Of a stretch of 64,000 nucleotides of DNA, positions 15,601 to 24,755 are shown piece after piece (position 1 is the first letter of the stretch; every line of letters begins with the position of its first letter). Under the pieces are notes generated by a model. It saw only the letters and a list, made by a program, of their open reading frames with translations, searched no databases and was not told where the DNA came from. This stretch comes from Lachnospiraceae bacterium NE2001 (lineage in GTDB: Bacteria > Bacillota > Clostridia > Lachnospirales > Lachnospiraceae): contig FOEK01000007.1 in NCBI GenBank assembly GCA_900110635.1, positions 1 through 64,000 of the forward strand. The letters run 5' to 3'. Both the position numbers and the translations under genes were made by a program.

Positions 15601-17286
15601 CACCTTGACAAAGGTAGTATCAAATGTGGCATTGTGCGCAACAAGCATAGCATCCTTGCAGAACTCAAAGAAGCGAGGCAGAACCTTATCGATGGTATCT
15701 GCATCCTTTACCATAGCATCATTTATGGAAGTCAGCTTCTCGATATTATACGGGATAGGCTCCTCAGGATTTACAAACTCTGAAAATCTGGAGATGACCT
15801 CACCTGATTTATCTACTCGTACTGCTCCAATCTCGATTATCTTACAATACTTAAATGACAGACCTGTGGTCTCTATATCGAAGACAACATAGTCCGAGTC
15901 AAGGCTCTGACCGTGAGGATTCATTACAAGAGTCTTTATATCATCAACTATATATGCATCCACACCATAGAGAAGCTTGATTGCATCCTTCTGCTTAGTC
16001 TTGCCCAAATATTTTGTAGCCATGGTAAATGCATTTACCACGCCTGCATCTGTGATACCAATAGCACTGTGTCCCCAGTCAATAGCCTTCTGAAGCACGC
16101 CGCCTATTGGTGTCACACCGTTCATCTCGCTCATCTTGGTATGCATATGGAGCTCAATTCTCTTCTCCTCAGCATTATCCATTCTCTTCTCTCGGGTATC
16201 AGCTGCCTTCTTTACGCCGTCCACCTTATTAAGAAGAAGCTCGTGGGCAAATGTATCATTTTCCGGAACACCCTTAACCATAACAAACTTGCCTGGCTTC
16301 AGTTCATCCATAATGGCGCCCATATCATCATTCTTTACAAACAGCTTAAAGCCTATGGTATCCGAAAAGTCGGTTAAATAAGCTGTAACAATTGTCTTCT
16401 CGTTTCTTATCTCTTTTGTATCAACCTTAACTACCTGTCCCTTTATTACCACATAGTTAGGCATCTCTTCAGTTATATCAGCTATAGCAACTATATCTCC
16501 TTCTACATTCTTTCCGTAGAAGCAGTCCATATCGTTGTAATTCTTCTTTCTGAAATCCTCTGCTGTAGCCTTGAAGTTCTTTTTCTTTGGAGCGTCCTCC
16601 GTATCCCTCTTTCTCATCAGCTCAGGAGAATAATAAACCTCATTTGAATCAGAATCGTAGGACTGGGCCAGCTGTTCTTCAGTCTCGCGGATTTTGTCCA
16701 CCGGAGTCTCCTCTGATTTTTCGAGCTGAACATCGTCCAGCGGTGTCTCCTCCTGAATAGTCTTACGCTTCACAAAATTAACAATGGTGCTTATCTCCAG
16801 TCCAAATCTATCGCGGAACAGATGATTAAAATATTTCTCAATGGCGGGCTTTCTCTGCACTGCCATCATGCCCTCAGTCATGGTGATTGTGATCCTGCTG
16901 CTATCAAACTTAAGATCAGCGTTCTTTACCAGCGTATACTCAACAGGAAAATCCTCTCTCATTTCCTTAAGTATACTGTCGCCATGAACCCTCATGATAT
17001 ACTCTATATCATACTGCTCAGAGAGCTCGTATCTCACCCTGATCTTTACCTTGCGGTCGTCATCATCATCACCATTATCAAATACAAAAAGACGGATGCT
17101 TTCCTCCGCCTTTTTGATGTATTCTATATCAATTAAATGCGTCGATACTATATCGACATACAGAATCTCGGACTTTGTGACAAATGTTAGTTTCTCAACC
17201 TCAACGTTATCAAAAAGGTCGAGAAGGTCGTCCTCCAATTTTTCCGAGATACCCGCAAATGTATCAAAAAATCTCTTTTTTTCCAA
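12685..17286 (-). CDS. polC: DNA polymerase III alpha subunit, PolC type
   Basis: A 1533-residue Gram-positive replicative polymerase with 3'-5' exonuclease. An N-terminal region is followed by an OB fold (about residues 265-350). A PHP domain begins at HMHTKMSEMNG (about 384) and is split by an inserted DEDD exonuclease beginning VVFDIETTG (about 470) with HNATFD. A four-cysteine zinc element (CPNC ... CGCD ... CPKC) comes near 995-1025, and the polymerase aspartates lie in PDIDLNFSG (about 1048). The start codon is TTG at 17286, preceded by GAGGT at good spacing; no early ATG exists. It is the last core gene of the pyrH-to-ispG operon, a common Clostridia order, and ends next to a family 2 repeat. 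Confidence 0.97.
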   Translation of the reverse strand: MEKKRFFDTFAGISEKLEDDLLDLFDNVEVEKLTFVTKSEILYVDIVSTHLIDIEYIKKAEESIRLFVFDNGDDDDDRKVKIRVRYELSEQYDIEYIMRVHGDSILKEMREDFPVEYTLVKNADLKFDSSRITITMTEGMMAVQRKPAIEKYFNHLFRDRFGLEISTIVNFVKRKTIQEETPLDDVQLEKSEETPVDKIRETEEQLAQSYDSDSNEVYYSPELMRKRDTEDAPKKKNFKATAEDFRKKNYNDMDCFYGKNVEGDIVAIADITEEMPNYVVIKGQVVKVDTKEIRNEKTIVTAYLTDFSDTIGFKLFVKNDDMGAIMDELKPGKFVMVKGVPENDTFAHELLLNKVDGVKKAADTREKRMDNAEEKRIELHMHTKMSEMNGVTPIGGVLQKAIDWGHSAIGITDAGVVNAFTMATKYLGKTKQKDAIKLLYGVDAYIVDDIKTLVMNPHGQSLDSDYVVFDIETTGLSFKYCKIIEIGAVRVDKSGEVISRFSEFVNPEEPIPYNIEKLTSINDAMVKDADTIDKVLPRFFEFCKDAMLVAHNATFDTTFVKVVAHSLGMEYDFTALDTMTLAHVLLPELGRYTLDRLTHYFKLTNAHHHRACDDAEVTAEIFARLLKMIYETGAKSVDDLNEMGRSSDDVIRKSRAHTGLIFAQNETGRTNLYRLISNSHIKYYDRVPKIPMSEIVQYREGLILGSGSSTGHLYQALLDGLDEEEIEKIVNFFDFLEIQPISNNMHLIDEEKVARIKTVEDLQDINKEIIALGKKYGKPVVATGDVYFLDPEDAIYRAIIKDSVRIKRLNAKAREELEANAKAARAAKGQENENVDLVREAMEEEPPLYFRTTEEMLEEFAYLGEELAKEVVVTNSNLVASWLELKSPVRPDKAPPRIKDSDKTLRKICYDKMHEMYGPTPPEIVQKRLDKELDSIIGNGYSVMYIVAQKLVWKSNDDGYLVGSRGSVGSSFAATMAGITEVNPLPAHYLCPNCFYAEFDSDRVKAYAGECGCDMPDADCPKCGTKMKKEGQDIPFETFLGFKGDKEPDIDLNFSGEYQAKAHQFLGDLFGRDHSFKAGTVGTVADKTALGFVRDYCKYRGVEKRWAEMERLSQGCVDVKRTSGQHPGGIIVTPDDEDICSFTPVQRPANDMTVDIITTHFDYHSIEHNLLKFDVLGHDDPTMIKRLEELTGINVKDIPFDDPKVMALFKGTEPIGITPEDMGGIPLGCLGVPEFGTEFAMQMLIDADPQSFSDLVRIAGLSHGTDVWLGNAQKLIQEGKCKLASAICCRDDIMVYLLNQGLESGDAFTIMERVRKGIVASGGCHEWPDFKAKMQEKGVPDWYIWSCEQIKYMFPKAHAVAYVMMSWRVAWYKIYHPLAYYAAYFSIRADAFSYEIMCQGEAHLDGVLEEYKAKDKNKMTATEKGLLKDMKIVKEMYARGFEFAPLDIYSARANRFQIVDGKIMPSFLAIDSMGESAAQQMEEAAKGGKFLSQQELKDRAHISGTVIDKMAELGILGDMPKTSQLTFDFLSDE

Positions 17287-17338
17287 TACTTAATACCTCG
17301 TGTACTATCGATTCATTGCTAAATAGTTACGCTCAAAA

Positions 17339-18397
17339 TCATTTCCAGTTATCAAGTTCCTTCTTCAATTCAAGGAGCAGCTGATCCTGTGGCACCTTAC
17401 GAAGAATCTCACCCTTCTTAAATACAAGACCTTCACCTTCACCGCCAGCTATTCCCAGGTCCGCCTCTCTCGCCTCTCCAGGTCCATTAACTGCGCAGCC
17501 CATTACTGCCACCTTGATATTCAGATTCTTGTAGTTACTAATAAGCTTTTCAGTCTCATTTGCAAGACCGATCAGATCAATATGTGTTCTGCCACAGGTC
17601 GGACAGGACACCAGAGTTATTCCATCATTTCTAAGGCCCAGTGTCTTAAGAACAAGCTTTGCTGTTCTTACTTCCTCAACCGGGTCGCCAGTCAGTGATA
17701 CTCGAATAGTATCGCCAATGCCTTCATTTAATATGATACCAAGTCCCACTGAGGATTTGATATTTCCACTCCACAGAGTTCCAGACTCCGTAATTCCAAC
17801 GTGAAGCGGATAGTTAGTGCGCTCTGCAATCAGCTCATGTGTCTTCACCGACATCAGAACATCTGAGGACTTAATGCTGATAACTATGTTGTCATAGTCC
17901 TGTTCCTCAATCATTCTTACCTTGTCCAATGCGCTCTCAACTATGCCCTCGGCTGTAACACCGTGGTATTTGTCAATAAACTGTTGCTCCAGAGAACCGC
18001 TGTTAACACCGACACGGATTGGGATTCCCTTCTGCTTAGCCACATCTACTACTGCCTTAAGGTTATCAGCAGAGCCAATATTCCCCGGATTAATACGAAT
18101 CTTGTCTGCACCGCTCTCCATTGCAAGAATAGCCAGCTTATAGCTGAAATGTATATCAGCAACCAACGGAACGTGGGTTCTCTCCTTCAGTTTCTCAAAG
18201 GCACGGGCAGCTGCCTCTGTGTTAGCTGTGCATCTCACGATATCACAGCCTGCCTCCTCAAGAGCAAGTATCTGGGCTGTTGTAGCCTCTATATCTGAAG
18301 TCTCAGTATTAGTCATGGACTGAATGGCAATCCTGTTTCCACCACCAATCTCAACATTTCCAATCTTTATTTTCTTCGTATTATCTCTATATCTCAT
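17339..18397 (-). CDS. ispG: 4-hydroxy-3-methylbut-2-enyl diphosphate synthase (MEP pathway)
   Basis: A 352-residue IspG/GcpE. The N-terminal TIM barrel begins with IGNVEIGGGNRIAIQSMTNT. The C-terminal iron-sulfur domain has CPTCGRT and GCAVNGPGEA, giving the three cluster cysteines. It converts MEcPP to HMBPP using a [4Fe-4S] cluster. It lies between rseP and polC, and dxr of the same pathway is two genes upstream, so MEP-pathway steps are co-transcribed with uppS, which uses the product for undecaprenyl diphosphate. The length is normal for the short bacterial form. Confidence 0.96.
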   Translation of the reverse strand: MRYRDNTKKIKIGNVEIGGGNRIAIQSMTNTETSDIEATTAQILALEEAGCDIVRCTANTEAAARAFEKLKERTHVPLVADIHFSYKLAILAMESGADKIRINPGNIGSADNLKAVVDVAKQKGIPIRVGVNSGSLEQQFIDKYHGVTAEGIVESALDKVRMIEEQDYDNIVISIKSSDVLMSVKTHELIAERTNYPLHVGITESGTLWSGNIKSSVGLGIILNEGIGDTIRVSLTGDPVEEVRTAKLVLKTLGLRNDGITLVSCPTCGRTHIDLIGLANETEKLISNYKNLNIKVAVMGCAVNGPGEAREADLGIAGGEGEGLVFKKGEILRKVPQDQLLLELKKELDNWK

Positions 18398-18411
18398 AAT
18401 TAACTCCTTGC

Positions 18412-18468
18412 AAGACAGGTGACGGTTCTCTGTCCTATTTTCAAGACAGAGAACCGTCCCCTGTCTTG
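18412..18468. repeat. Palindromic repeat, family 1, inverted pair (copies 2 and 3)
   Basis: Two copies (18412-18434 and 18442-18468) in opposite orientation form a near-perfect hairpin of about 24 base pairs with a short A/T-rich loop, in the gap between rseP stop and ispG start. The paired arrangement resembles REP/BIME units. Confidence 0.88.
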
Positions 18469-18474
18469 TTTTTG

Positions 18475-19548
18475 CTAGCCGTGTAGAACGTTGCCAAGGT
18501 CGTTGAAGAACACGAAAACGGTCAGCAGCAATAATGCAATAACGCCCACAGCTGTTACTATATTTTCCTTATCTCTTGGAACTGGTCGTCCCGATATGGC
18601 TTCTATCAGTATAAAGAGGATTCGACCTCCATCCAGCCCCGGTATTGGCAGCAGATTCATCATACCAAGATTTGCACTAAGCAGACATGCGAAGTCCAGC
18701 ACCGTAACCAGTACTGCGACAAACTGCACCCACGCGCTTTCTTCCTTGGTTTCCTCTTTGGTTTCCTCAATCACCGTATTCATGGTGCTGCTGATACCCA
18801 CCGGCCCCATAAGATGGTCCTTGGAAATCTGGCCTGTCACTAACATTTTAAGGGAATATACCACTGTTTTAATCTGGAATCTAACCTCATAGACAGAGTA
18901 CTTCAGTTCATCCATAAGTCCCTGGGACTGACGTCCATAGCTGATAAAACCAAAATAGTAGTTGCCAGTCTCAGGATCAAGCTTTCTCTTAAGTGTGGTT
19001 GTATACTCCTTGCCATCCCTCAGGTAGGTAATCTCCACAGGCTTTTCAGGACTCACCAGCATACTGTACAGCGTAATCTCGCGATAATTATAGATGCGGC
19101 CGCCATCCAGCCTTATAATTTCATCGCCAACCTGGAAGCCAGCCTCCTGGGCAGCACCGCCATCCATTATATCCATCAAAACTGGCTGATCAATATATGT
19201 GGTGTGACAGATAATAATAGACAAAAAGAATGCTAAAATAAAATTGAACACAGGTCCAGCAAAGCAGACCATAAGCCTCGCCATAATGGACTTGTTGCTG
19301 AAAGCATTTTCATCCTTAGAATCCTCGGCCATACCCTCCATCATACAGTAACCGCCAAGAGGAAGTGCCCTGACGCTGTAGTCAGTCTCACCTCTGGTCC
19401 AGCCTGCGATCTTCGGGCCCATACCCACAGCGAATTCATTTACCTTTATTCCCGAAAGCTTAGCAAAAAGGAAGTGTCCGAACTCGTGGATGGCAACAAT
19501 CAGGCCAAATGTAATTATTATAGATATAACATTAAACAAAGAACTCAT
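18475..19548 (-). CDS. rseP: Site-2-type membrane zinc metalloprotease RseP/RasP
   Basis: A 357-residue M50B intramembrane protease. The zinc motif HEFGH is in the first membrane segment (about residues 20-25). A PDZ domain is at about 120-200 (GAAQEAGFQVGDEI, LDGG). The second catalytic motif NLLPIPGLDGGRILF is at about residue 293, followed by C-terminal membrane helices. It cuts membrane-anchored substrates such as anti-sigma factors and signal-peptide remnants. It sits between dxr and ispG, its usual place in Firmicutes. No classical anti-sigma partner is visible in the window. Confidence 0.95.
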   Translation of the reverse strand: MSSLFNVISIIITFGLIVAIHEFGHFLFAKLSGIKVNEFAVGMGPKIAGWTRGETDYSVRALPLGGYCMMEGMAEDSKDENAFSNKSIMARLMVCFAGPVFNFILAFFLSIIICHTTYIDQPVLMDIMDGGAAQEAGFQVGDEIIRLDGGRIYNYREITLYSMLVSPEKPVEITYLRDGKEYTTTLKRKLDPETGNYYFGFISYGRQSQGLMDELKYSVYEVRFQIKTVVYSLKMLVTGQISKDHLMGPVGISSTMNTVIEETKEETKEESAWVQFVAVLVTVLDFACLLSANLGMMNLLPIPGLDGGRILFILIEAISGRPVPRDKENIVTAVGVIALLLLTVFVFFNDLGNVLHG

Positions 19549-19556
19549 AATTTTTT

Positions 19557-20726
19557 TTAAACTCCGTAACGCTCGGTAAGGAGCCTGTCTGTCTCGTCCC
19601 TGGCAGCAAGTATGGTAGCAAGATCAGCATCAGGGACAACAGTATGCTGAGACATTGCATACTCTATCATATCATATATCTCCAGGAAGGTTATCTTCTC
19701 AGAAAGGAACGCTGCCACAGCGTGCTCATTTGCCTCATTCATTACGGTAGGCATAGTTCCGCCAATCCGACTGGCCTCCTTTGCAAGCGGAATGCCCCTA
19801 AACGTCTCATAGTCAGGTGTCTCAATTATTATTCCACTTATTTTTGTAAAATCAAGTCTTTCTCCAGCCAGATACCTTCTTTCTGGATAGTAAAATGCAT
19901 ACTGAATCGGAAGCTTCATATCAGGAGTACCAAGCTGTGCGATCACAGCACCGTCCTCATACTCCACTGCGCTGTGAATGATGCTCTGAGGCTGTATCAC
20001 AACCTGAATATCATCTATATCAGTATCAAAAAGCCAGTGAGCCTCGATAACTTCTAATCCCTTATTAACCATACTGGCACTGTCTATGGTAATCTTAGGA
20101 CCCATGGACCAGTTTGGATGATTCAGGGCCTGCTGCACTGTAACATCTTTCAGATCCTCACGTGTACGTCCTCTAAATGGACCTCCAGAAGCTGTTAAAA
20201 GTATACGCGACAGCTTATTGTCGAACTCTCCCTGACAACTGCGTCTATTCCCCTGCAGACTCTGAAAGATAGCACTGTGTTCACTGTCCACTGGGAGAAT
20301 CTTTACTCCCTTTTCAGCTGCACGCTTCATCACAAGGTGACCAGCAGTAACAAGAGTTTCCTTATTTGCCAGCGCAATATCCTTGCTCGCCTCAATGGCA
20401 GCCAATGTAGGCTCAATTCCTATCATACCAACTATGGCTGTAAGTACCATTTCAGCCTTGTAATAGGCAGCCACCTCACACAGCCCCTCCATACCAGAGG
20501 TAACCCTGATATCTGTATCTGCCAGTCTTGTACGGAGCGTTGAAGCAGCATCCTCCGACATAACAGAAACAAGCTCGGGAGCGAACTCCCTAGCCTGCTT
20601 CTCAATTAGTTCTATATTCTTACCACATGCAAGGGCTACCACATTCAGATCCCCATTTGCCCTCACTATATCAAGAGCCTGGGTACCAATAGATCCAGTA
20701 GACCCGATAATCGATATATTCTTCAT
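19557..20726 (-). CDS. dxr: 1-deoxy-D-xylulose 5-phosphate reductoisomerase
   Basis: A 389-residue enzyme. The NADPH-binding loop GSTGSIGTQ is at residues 7-15. The metal site PVDSEHSAIFQ lies near residue 148, and ASGGPFRGR and HPNWSMGPKI further on are typical of DXR. It commits DXP to the MEP isoprenoid pathway. It is followed eight bases later by rseP and preceded by cdsA. The C-terminal helical domain is complete. Confidence 0.97.
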   Translation of the reverse strand: MKNISIIGSTGSIGTQALDIVRANGDLNVVALACGKNIELIEKQAREFAPELVSVMSEDAASTLRTRLADTDIRVTSGMEGLCEVAAYYKAEMVLTAIVGMIGIEPTLAAIEASKDIALANKETLVTAGHLVMKRAAEKGVKILPVDSEHSAIFQSLQGNRRSCQGEFDNKLSRILLTASGGPFRGRTREDLKDVTVQQALNHPNWSMGPKITIDSASMVNKGLEVIEAHWLFDTDIDDIQVVIQPQSIIHSAVEYEDGAVIAQLGTPDMKLPIQYAFYYPERRYLAGERLDFTKISGIIIETPDYETFRGIPLAKEASRIGGTMPTVMNEANEHAVAAFLSEKITFLEIYDMIEYAMSQHTVVPDADLATILAARDETDRLLTERYGV

Positions 20727-20760
20727 ATTCTCCTCTTAAAACCAGCTTATGTTATCTCGA

Positions 20761-21657
20761 CTATCTCTGAGAAAGGATTATAACAAACTGGATCAGGTAG
20801 TACAGGATCGGGGCTGTAAATATCATACTGTCGAAACGGTCCAGCACGCCGCCGTGTCCCGGGATCAGTGTTCCATAATCCTTTACATCATTGTTTCGCT
20901 TGATGGCAGAAGCGGCAAGATCGCCGATAACTGCCGGAATCGCTCCAAGTGCGCAGACAACAAAAAGCGTCAGTGATATGTTGACATCAGTAAACTGTTC
21001 CACTCTTCCATTCAGGAATAAACCATAGATAGCTCCCAGAAGGCCTGCACCAACAATGCCTCCTATAAGACCTTCCACCGTTTTCTTTGGGCTCAGCTCC
21101 GGCGACATCTTGTGCTTGCCGAAAAGCCTTCCAGCACAATAGGCCAGCGTATCATTTCCCCAGGAACAGATAAATACAAGAACGATAAAATATCCGCCCT
21201 CATACATAGCACGCAGCTTATAGACATAAGAAAGCATCACGCTTACGTAGAAAAATGACATAAAGGCTGCCATAATCTCACGGTCGTGATACTTTGGAAA
21301 TCTAAAAACATAAAGAGTAAGCATTGCCAGCAGATACAGTATCATTAATGGAAGGATAAGCTTCGTAGCAGAAATAGTCTGTGAAGATGCTTCAAATGTT
21401 GCAGGATTTACATTTGTCTTATTGACTAGTCCACTAAATAGTTCTCCACTCATCAAAACTATATAATATATAAACGTCCACAAAAGAGCTATAACCGTTG
21501 GGGAACGCTTCTCTATTCCATACACTCGGCACAGCTCATATACACCAACTGCCGAGAGCATCAATGTGACTGTGCCTGTTACTACTCCGCCTGCCCACAG
21601 CACCACAAGTGCTATGGCTATAAGTACTATTCCACTAATAAGTCTGGTCTTAAACAT
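20761..21657 (-). CDS. cdsA: Phosphatidate cytidylyltransferase
   Basis: A 298-residue polytopic membrane enzyme with about eight helices. It makes CDP-diacylglycerol from CTP and phosphatidate. The family signature SAIKRNNDVKDYG is present near residue 255, followed by IPGHGGVLDRFDS. The conserved SPKKTVEG segment lies just before. It follows uppS by 23 bases and precedes dxr. The order uppS-cdsA-dxr-rseP is conserved in many bacteria. Confidence 0.95.
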   Translation of the reverse strand: MFKTRLISGIVLIAIALVVLWAGGVVTGTVTLMLSAVGVYELCRVYGIEKRSPTVIALLWTFIYYIVLMSGELFSGLVNKTNVNPATFEASSQTISATKLILPLMILYLLAMLTLYVFRFPKYHDREIMAAFMSFFYVSVMLSYVYKLRAMYEGGYFIVLVFICSWGNDTLAYCAGRLFGKHKMSPELSPKKTVEGLIGGIVGAGLLGAIYGLFLNGRVEQFTDVNISLTLFVVCALGAIPAVIGDLAASAIKRNNDVKDYGTLIPGHGGVLDRFDSMIFTAPILYYLIQFVIILSQR

Positions 21658-21680
21658 ACAATTGCTCCATAAGAGACGCT

Positions 21681-22391
21681 CTATACTCCGCCAAAGCGCC
21701 TGTCTCTGCCATTATAATAATCGATTGCCTTCTTCAGGGCTTCCTTATCAAAGTCCGGCCACAGCGTGTCACAGAAGTAGAACTCCGAATAGGATATCTG
21801 CCATGGCAGGAAGTTCGATGTCCTAATCTCACCACTGGTTCTGATAAGAAGATCAGGGTCCGGAATATCAGCCGTATCGAGTTTAGATGAAATGTAATCT
21901 TCGGTGATATCATCTATCGAGATAGAACCAGCCTTTACTTCTTCGGCAATCTTCTGTGTAGCACGAGTAATCTCATCCCGGCCACCATAATTCAGCGCAA
22001 CAATAAACTGGATTCCAGTATTATCCTTTGTTGCCTCCTCAAGACGATCAATAGCATCGATAATATCAGCATCAAGTCGGTCACGCTTTCCAATAATACG
22101 AACACGCATATTATTCTTGTTGGCCTTATCAATTGACTTTCTCAGGAAATCCCTAAGTATCGTCATAAGACCTGTGACCTCTTCAACTGAACGCTTCCAG
22201 TTTTCAGTGGAAAATGCATACACCGTAAGATACTTTATTCCCAGATCCCAGGCATCCTCGATAACCTGCTCCAGATTATCTGCGCCCGCCTTGTGTCCAA
22301 AGTTTCTTGGCATATGTCTCTGCTTCGCCCAGCGGCCATTACCATCAAGTATTATCGCAACATGCTGGGGAATCTTATATTCGTCACTCAT
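21681..22391 (-). CDS. uppS: Undecaprenyl diphosphate synthase
   Basis: A 236-residue cis-prenyltransferase. IILDGNGRWAKQR gives the catalytic aspartate, TENWKRS follows, and DLLIRTSGEIRTSNFLPW is the C-terminal isopentenyl-diphosphate-binding segment. It makes the C55 lipid carrier for cell wall and surface polysaccharides. AGGAG eight bases before the ATG at 22391 decides the start; the frame is open a little further upstream from a GTG without a better site. The gap to frr carries a family 3 repeat. Confidence 0.95.
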   Translation of the reverse strand: MSDEYKIPQHVAIILDGNGRWAKQRHMPRNFGHKAGADNLEQVIEDAWDLGIKYLTVYAFSTENWKRSVEEVTGLMTILRDFLRKSIDKANKNNMRVRIIGKRDRLDADIIDAIDRLEEATKDNTGIQFIVALNYGGRDEITRATQKIAEEVKAGSISIDDITEDYISSKLDTADIPDPDLLIRTSGEIRTSNFLPWQISYSEFYFCDTLWPDFDKEALKKAIDYYNGRDRRFGGV

Positions 22392-22410
22392 AATCTCTCC
22401 TAAATATTTT

Positions 22411-22465
22411 AACACCTCATCCGACCTCGCTAACGCTCGGCCACCTTCCCCTCAAGGTGAAGGCA
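22411..22465 (-). repeat. Intercistronic palindromic repeat, family 3, copy 3
   Basis: A diverged copy between the frr stop and the uppS start: CACCTTCCCCTCAAGGTGAAGG on the plus strand contains the first hairpin, and the minus-strand end again reads GATGAGGTGTT. Unlike the copies at 3.1 and 4.2 kb it is not placed to act as ribosome-binding site, because uppS has its own. Confidence 0.8.
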
Positions 22466-22475
22466 TTGGCTTGTA

Positions 22476-23015
22476 TTATACAGTCATGATTTCCTTGGTC
22501 TTTGATTCGATGAGCTTGTCAATCTCAGCTACAAACTTGTCAGTAGCCTTCTGGATTGCCTTCTCCTCATCTGCCAGATCATCCTCGGATATCTCGCCAG
22601 CCTTGTTCTGCTTCTTAGCAGCTTCGTTAGCATCACGTCTTACATTTCTTACAGCTACCTTAGCTTCCTCGCCCTTCTTCTTGATGTCCTTAGCAAGCTC
22701 TTTACGTCTCTCTTCTGTAAGTTCAGGGAAGTTGATGATAACATTCTTTCCATCGTTGTTAGGTGTGATACCAAGATCAGATATCTGGATAGCCTTCTCG
22801 ATAACCTTAACCATAGAAGCCTCCCAAGGTGTGATCATCAGAGTTCTAGCCTCTGGAACTGATACGTTGGCAACACTCTGAATACCAGTAGGTGTTCCAT
22901 AGTAATCAACCTTAAGCTTGTCAAGGATGTGTGGATTTGCACGTCCTGCTCTGATCGTTGCATATTCTGCTGATAGATTGTCAATTGCCTTCTGCATTTT
23001 GTCTTCGTAGCTCAT
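22476..23015 (-). CDS. frr: Ribosome recycling factor
   Basis: A 179-residue protein of normal RRF length. AEYATIRAGRANPHILD near the N-terminus and PELTEERRKELAK in the second half are family hallmarks, and the C-terminal half forms the long helical bundle. It splits post-termination ribosomes with EF-G. It follows pyrH and precedes uppS in the usual pyrH-frr-uppS order. It has a GGAGGG site before the ATG. Confidence 0.97.
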   Translation of the reverse strand: MSYEDKMQKAIDNLSAEYATIRAGRANPHILDKLKVDYYGTPTGIQSVANVSVPEARTLMITPWEASMVKVIEKAIQISDLGITPNNDGKNVIINFPELTEERRKELAKDIKKKGEEAKVAVRNVRRDANEAAKKQNKAGEISEDDLADEEKAIQKATDKFVAEIDKLIESKTKEIMTV

Positions 23016-23053
23016 TTTTTAACCCTCCGATTTTTTATAATAATTCTTATAGT

Positions 23054-23758
23054 TTAATCAACTGTTACTGTTGTACCAATCTTCTCTCCCGATACTGCAC
23101 GGATGATCGAATCAGGTTCATTCAGTCCGAAAAGGATCATTGGCATCTTCTGCTCCATAGCCAGAACCGCTGAGGCCAGGTCTATAACTCCCAGCTTCTG
23201 ATCCACGATGTCTGACATCTTCATAGTGTCATATTTCTTGGCATCTGGATTCAGCTTTGGATCACTGTCATATACGCCATCGATAGCCTTTGCCGAAAGA
23301 ACTGCGTCGCACTCAGTTTCAACGGCACGAAGAACAGCTGGCATATCTGTAGAGAAAAATGGATGTCCAGAGCCGCCTGCAAAGAACACAACATAGCCCT
23401 GCTCCATATATTCGATTGCCTTGTCCCTGACATACATTTCAGTCACATCACCAATTGCATAAGGAGATGTAACCTTGCATTTCATACCTGCTCTTCTAAA
23501 TGCATCTGCTGCATATATACAGTTCATAACCGTTGCCAGCATTCCTATCTGGTCAGCCTTTACTCTGTCCATACCGTCAGAGGTACGTCCGCGCCAGAAG
23601 TTTCCACCGCCGATCACTACTCCAACCTGAATGCCTTTATCAACAACCTTCTTTACCTCGGCAGCAACACGAGTTACTTCCTCGTCTGAAAAACCGTGGT
23701 GTGCGTCGCCTGCAAGGGCTTCGCCACTTAACTTAAGTAATATTCTGTGTAATTCCAT
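23054..23758 (-). CDS. pyrH: Uridylate kinase
   Basis: A 234-residue bacterial hexameric UMP kinase of the amino-acid-kinase fold. LLKLSGEALAG, GGGNFWRGR and FFAGGSGHPFFSTD are the phosphate and nucleotide loops, and KAIDGVYDSDPK follows. It makes UDP from UMP. The gene comes directly after the bactofilin gene (15 bases) rather than after rpsB-tsf, which often precede it elsewhere. Confidence 0.97.
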   Translation of the reverse strand: MELHRILLKLSGEALAGDAHHGFSDEEVTRVAAEVKKVVDKGIQVGVVIGGGNFWRGRTSDGMDRVKADQIGMLATVMNCIYAADAFRRAGMKCKVTSPYAIGDVTEMYVRDKAIEYMEQGYVVFFAGGSGHPFFSTDMPAVLRAVETECDAVLSAKAIDGVYDSDPKLNPDAKKYDTMKMSDIVDQKLGVIDLASAVLAMEQKMPMILFGLNEPDSIIRAVSGEKIGTTVTVD

Positions 23759-23773
23759 AATAAATATCTCCTT

Positions 23774-24718
23774 TTATTGAGAATTATCATCCAGATTCTG
23801 GATTCCATCCTCGAAGTAATGCGATACATCTACGCTGGCATATACCTGCTGGCACATTCCCTCAACAACAGCTCCACTGCTGATCTGAACAGCCTTGGAC
23901 TTGATGTTGCCATAGATAACCGCAGTTGAATCTATCTCCACATCACCGTTAACATCTATATCGCCCTTTACTGCTCCGGCTATCATGGCTGAGGTTGCTA
24001 TGATATTTCCAATCAGGACGCTTCCAGCACCTACTCGTACAGTGCCATCCGATGTAATCTTTCCCTCGATGTGTGCATTCTCAGCATACAGATCACCAGT
24101 TGAAATGTCACCATCAACACGACCACCAACAACCAGCTTGCCTGTACATTTTACATTTCCATCAACACGACCAAGAACCTCGATATCTCCATCAATTTCG
24201 ATATCTCCCGTAATCGTGGTGTTCTTTGTGATATAAGTTGTGTTCTCACTAAGTCCAGTGAGTTCTTCTTCTCTTTTAAGTTCGCGTTCCAGATCCGCCA
24301 TCGCTTTTCCCCTCGCTTTTTCCTTCTTATTCTTCTTTCCTGACTCAGCCTTAATTTCAGGTTTTATCTCGGATCTACTAATCGGTTCAATTTCAGGTTT
24401 ATCCTCTGGAACTACCTGTCCCATAGTTTCAGCAACAGGTGTCGATAATTCCTCGGTAAGGTCCTCTGGAATCTCGTCTACAAGTTCATCCTTTATCTCA
24501 ACCGCAAGGGTTTCTTCAACCTCAGCATCAACCTTCTTTTTAATATCAGAAGCCCCAATGAAATCAACTAAAGGAGCATCCTGCATATCATTTACTGCTT
24601 CACCAGATTGCACAACCTCAGGAGAACTTATCTCCTCTTCATCCTGATCCTGACCATCAACTATCATATCTCTGACAGCCGCTGCAAAGTCTCTTTTATA
24701 ACCCTTTAGTCTCTTCAT
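23774..24718 (-). CDS. Bactofilin with long acidic N-terminal region
   Basis: A 314-residue protein. The ATG at 24718 follows GGGAGG; the upstream ATG at 24757 lies on the likely -10 box and is rejected. Residues 1 to about 165 are low-complexity and rich in Glu, Asp and Lys, ending in a charged segment (KKNKKEKARGK). Residues about 180-300 are a bactofilin beta-helix: repeats such as TTITGDIEIDGDIEVLGRV, GKLVVGGRVDGDI and AHIEGKITSDGTV. Bactofilins polymerise into membrane-associated filaments that scaffold envelope enzymes and shape. Being first in an operon with lipid carrier and phospholipid genes fits an envelope role. The extended N-terminus is unusual in length. Confidence 0.85.
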   Translation of the reverse strand: MKRLKGYKRDFAAAVRDMIVDGQDQDEEEISSPEVVQSGEAVNDMQDAPLVDFIGASDIKKKVDAEVEETLAVEIKDELVDEIPEDLTEELSTPVAETMGQVVPEDKPEIEPISRSEIKPEIKAESGKKNKKEKARGKAMADLERELKREEELTGLSENTTYITKNTTITGDIEIDGDIEVLGRVDGNVKCTGKLVVGGRVDGDISTGDLYAENAHIEGKITSDGTVRVGAGSVLIGNIIATSAMIAGAVKGDIDVNGDVEIDSTAVIYGNIKSKAVQISSGAVVEGMCQQVYASVDVSHYFEDGIQNLDDNSQ

Positions 24719-24755
24719 CGGTTCCTCCCTATACATCCCCGCAAAACTAGAAAAC